From NCBI GenBank assembly GCA_025403435.1, contig CM046330.1:12980239-13044238 (forward strand): a stretch of DNA of 64,000 nucleotides. The letters run 5' to 3'. Below the pieces are notes generated by a model. That model was not told where the DNA came from and searched no databases. It worked only from the letters and a program-made list of their open reading frames with translations. A program made the translations under genes and the position numbers. Each line of letters starts with the position of its first letter. The first letter of the stretch is position 1. Source of the DNA: Artocarpus heterophyllus. Taxonomy: Eukaryota > Streptophyta > Magnoliopsida > Rosales > Moraceae. Below, piece by piece: positions 60,891 through 64,000 of this stretch.

Positions 60891-61728
60891 AGCCACGGGT
60901 TTCTCGATCCCCAAAATTCAAATCTTGATTCTAACCTATTTTTCTCAAATCCTAGGCATGAAAAACAATCATAGTTGATAGAAAAACATACTAAAATATA
61001 TTTGGGCTCATTTAAACAAGATTTAAACTCAAAAATCTCAAAAATCCAAAAATGAGAAAATAGGGAGAAAAATGAAAAATCTTGAATCCAATCCGTTTTT
61101 CTTCAATCTAAGCTTAGATTCTAGTTGTTCTAAGTTCATTTAACTCAAATCCAAGGTTTTCTAAGCTTAAACAAACCTGGATTTCAAAAATGCACAAAAT
61201 TGAAAATTTTGAAAAAAGTTTAGAAATTTCAAAACTAACCTCGAATCGAAGCTTCAATCCGCGTTCTCGGTTGCTAAATCATGTCCCCGAGCTTCCTCCT
61301 CGCTAACCCGAAGCTTGGATTCGAAATTGGGTTTCAAAAAATTTCAAAGAGAAATTGAGAGAGGGAGATGGCTCACGGGTGAAAGAGGGAAAGAGAGAGA
61401 GAGAAACCTGAGAGAGTGAGGAGAGTGGAGAAAGAGAGAGAATAAATAGAGGAAAACGGTGGGCGGTTTTACTGTGCGAAAATCATGTGCCGCCCCACGG
61501 TTTTGTAAAACGGAGTATTTTTAACATTTTACAAATTGTTGTGTTTTAAAACTCAAAACATTGTTTTAAAACAATGAGAAATCATTTGAATTCATCAAAT
61601 TAACAAAACCACCAAAATTTCAAGATCCAACCAAATAATCAAATTAATGTTGAAACATTAATTATTGCACACTAATTCATCATTTATTTTACATTAACAT
61701 TAAATAAATTCCGGGACGTTACATACAT

Positions 61729-62237
61729 ACTAGACTAGGGACTACAGTTTTGCCAATAAAAAAGGATTTTTCAACTCAAATACTACGTTTGTCTTTTTCC
61801 ACTGAATTAGGCGTGGAATGTAATAGTCTTTATGGACGAAAGATGAAGATGTTTTTGTCTTCATGATCGATTATAATAATTATGAAGAAAATAAATTGCG
61901 GATAGCTAGGAGAGAGAAGATGTGTCATTACTAATTACTAGAATCTAAAAATCAAGAAAAATAAGACGAGGATTTATACTGATTTGTCATTAGTTGCAGC
62001 AAAAGTCATATTAAAAAAAAAAAGTCTTTAGTCGAAATTAAACCCAAGAAAAATACCACTAGAATTTGAATCATTAGTGGAAATTAAGCCCAGACGAAAC
62101 TGTTACTAGAATTTGTATTGATTGAAGGAAATCAAGGCAAATCAAACAAAAGCCGTTACTGGAATTCTTACCCAATTGTGTAACTTAATATAACAGCTAA
62201 AAGGTAAAAACAGCCTTGTTCCCTAACAAGTAGTAGA

Positions 62238-62286
<49 letters not shown>

Positions 62287-64000
62287 ATATTCCACAAAAT
62301 TAATCAGATCAACGTAAATATGACGGGTAAGCTAAATATTTTTTTTTCACTTTTTTATTTTTTTTTCAACTTGCGAAGGATAATCAATAGATTGAATACA
62401 TGCAACCAAGTATCAAGGCAAGAGTCGCCATAAATTACATAAATTATTGAATATCAAATCAGGGATTATAAAATATTAATTTGGAAGTTATACCATTCAT
62501 AGTCGATAGAATTTAAGTTATAAAATTCAATGTATTGAATCCATACTAATTTGTTTACAACAATTGCAACTTATTTTTATTTGATGTTAGACCTCAAACT
62601 TGCAGAATGAACCAACCATTCCAATCTCCAAAAAGGCAATTTTTATAATCAATCAATTACGCATATTAAGATAAGTTTAAAAAAAAATTCATATTAAGAT
62701 ATATTCATAAAACCTTTCCCTCGTTAGAAAAGAAACGTTCATAGAATATTACAATGTACTAGAAGACGAAATGCACTATCATCTAAGTTTGACTAATAAC
62801 CAAGAATCACATTTCAATACAAAAAAAAACAAAAAAAACCAAACAAAACAAAACGAAAAAAAAAAAAAAAACAAAACAAGAAACAAGAATCAGCAGCGAA
62901 CAAAACAAGAAAGAACAAGAAAGAAATAAGAAAGAAATGCTATTATAATTACTTTTATAATTTTTATTTGGCAGGTTGTAGAAGGACCTGCACAGTTCAC
63001 ATCCTCTCTTTTTTTAGGGTTATTTATTTATTTATTTATTATCTTTTGCAATAAGGATATTCACATGTTTCAACCTTATCTGTAGGAATTTGTCATTGTC
63101 TTAAACTATTAGACTGAAGAAGATGAAAGGGGACGCTAACAACGGCAAATGCAGACGAATACGTTACAGATTTCATTTGTACACACGAAATAAATGTGGT
63201 TATGCATACGTGTAAGTATGTACATGTGTATAGTTTTATGTGTATATGTGACTGATCATAATCCTTCAAACAAAGTATTTAGGGTGCTTGGAAGTGTGGC
63301 TAAAACTAGGAGTATTTACGAAATCTGTCAACTCACAAAGTCCGTCCAATCCAATTGGAAAGATTTTTGGATTAGTAACGAATTGAAAAAACCCTAGTTT
63401 GGAAGTTTTGGATTGGATAACAGATCAAGGAATTTTCAATCCGTTCAATCTGTTCATCTAAAACCCTAAATATATATATGTTTTATAATTCTGAATTGCT
63501 TTGAAGTTTTAAGTAATGTATGAACAATACTTTATTTTGATTTTTTTTAAATACTTGAATTTAAGTTTTATTGAAACTAGTTTGTATTATTGATTGCTCG
63601 TAATAAATTTAGCTTTATTAAGCCATTTTATATTATAGATTGTTATTTTAATTTTTGATATTGTAAAAAATTGACCTTTAAAATTCTTATTTTTAAATGT
63701 CATAGCTTGATCCGCGAATCCGTAAATCCAATCCGAAAGTTATGGATTAGAATGTGGATTGACCTTAAATCTATAATATTCAATCCATGAATACCCTAGT
63801 TGAAACTGTTTTGTTAGAGCCGTGCATTGTATTGTAGTATGTGAGAGATTTATATTGTTTGCGGTTAAAAACTATGTGGTTGAAACCATTTTTCCAAACA
63901 TCACAAATGTAATAAATGTATCGGTATTTTACGTTTGACAAAATGTAATGTAGAGTTAAGATCTTTCCACCAAGTCTTAAAAATAGAAATAATAACTAAC
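61729..64000. other. Gene-free right flank with microsatellite and A-rich tract
   Basis: No gene recognised. An AAT trinucleotide run of about 45 bases lies at 62238-62282. An A-rich, nearly T-free tract lies at about 62820-62940. From about 63268 to 63900 the sequence has variants of AATCCAATCCGAAAG and, near the end, TATTGTAGTATGTGAGAG, resembling the segments near 20.3 kb and the 'CTCTCACATG' MITEs. Confidence 0.5.

Larger units (their letters stand above)
51411..61723 (-). mobile_element. Older solo LTR split by a younger retrotransposon
   Basis: The left part (51411-52372) starts TGTTACACCTCGG; the right part (60538-61723) ends CCGGGACGTTACA. The 5-bp duplication TACAT flanks the outside (51406-51410 and 61724-61728). 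Removing the inserted element and one GGTCC leaves a 2148-bp LTR with no coding region. The minus strand is favoured as sense: the reversed start is TGTAACGTCCCGG, and a TATTTATT element with a CT-rich stretch follows about 280 bases in (plus strand near 61370-61450). It contains GAGCGAAAGGCTCAGTAGGA (51840-51859), a motif shared in variant form with the other gypsy LTRs here. Confidence 0.85.

Overview
The window is nuclear DNA from a flowering plant, most likely a eudicot. It is very AT-rich and gene-poor, has spliced genes with GT-AG introns, an E-class PLS pentatricopeptide-repeat gene, and many plant transposable elements. I cannot name the species.

Only the first 10 kb holds ordinary host genes. 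An eight-exon minus-strand gene (9292 down to 2682) encodes a mitochondrial-type adenine nucleotide carrier of the ADNT1 kind (359 aa). Its 2.4-kb sixth intron contains a complete intronless PPR gene (5433 down to 3853) on the same strand. The promoter side has a TATA box, a CT tract and a G-box.

From about 9.7 kb to 51.4 kb I see no convincing host protein gene. This stretch is AT-rich DNA filled with transposons: two related 4.0-4.15 kb solo-LTR-like copies (13919-18068 and 44341-48381), two non-autonomous hAT elements with 8-bp duplications, a palindromic CACTA-type MITE, a fold-back element, several smaller inverted-repeat MITEs, a tRNA-derived SINE, microsatellites and short tandem duplications.

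The most unusual part is 51411-61723. An older solo LTR (TSD TACAT) is split by a young, structurally complete LTR retrotransposon at 52373-60532 on the minus strand. It has two 1965-bp LTRs with about three differences, TSD GGTCC, an initiator-Met-tRNA primer binding site and a polypurine tract of the plant Ty3/gypsy type. I see no gag or pol. Instead the 4.2-kb interior holds two intact intronless ORFs: a 173-aa basic protein with a four-cysteine zinc-finger-like motif, reminiscent of small cysteine-rich nucleic-acid-binding proteins of some plant RNA viruses, and a 229-aa divergent LONELY GUY (LOG) cytokinin-activating-enzyme homologue that appears to lack the family's catalytic Arg. The first 272 bases of the window are the end of another copy of the same LTR, so the family has more than one member. 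This cargo-bearing non-autonomous element is the best candidate for something undescribed.
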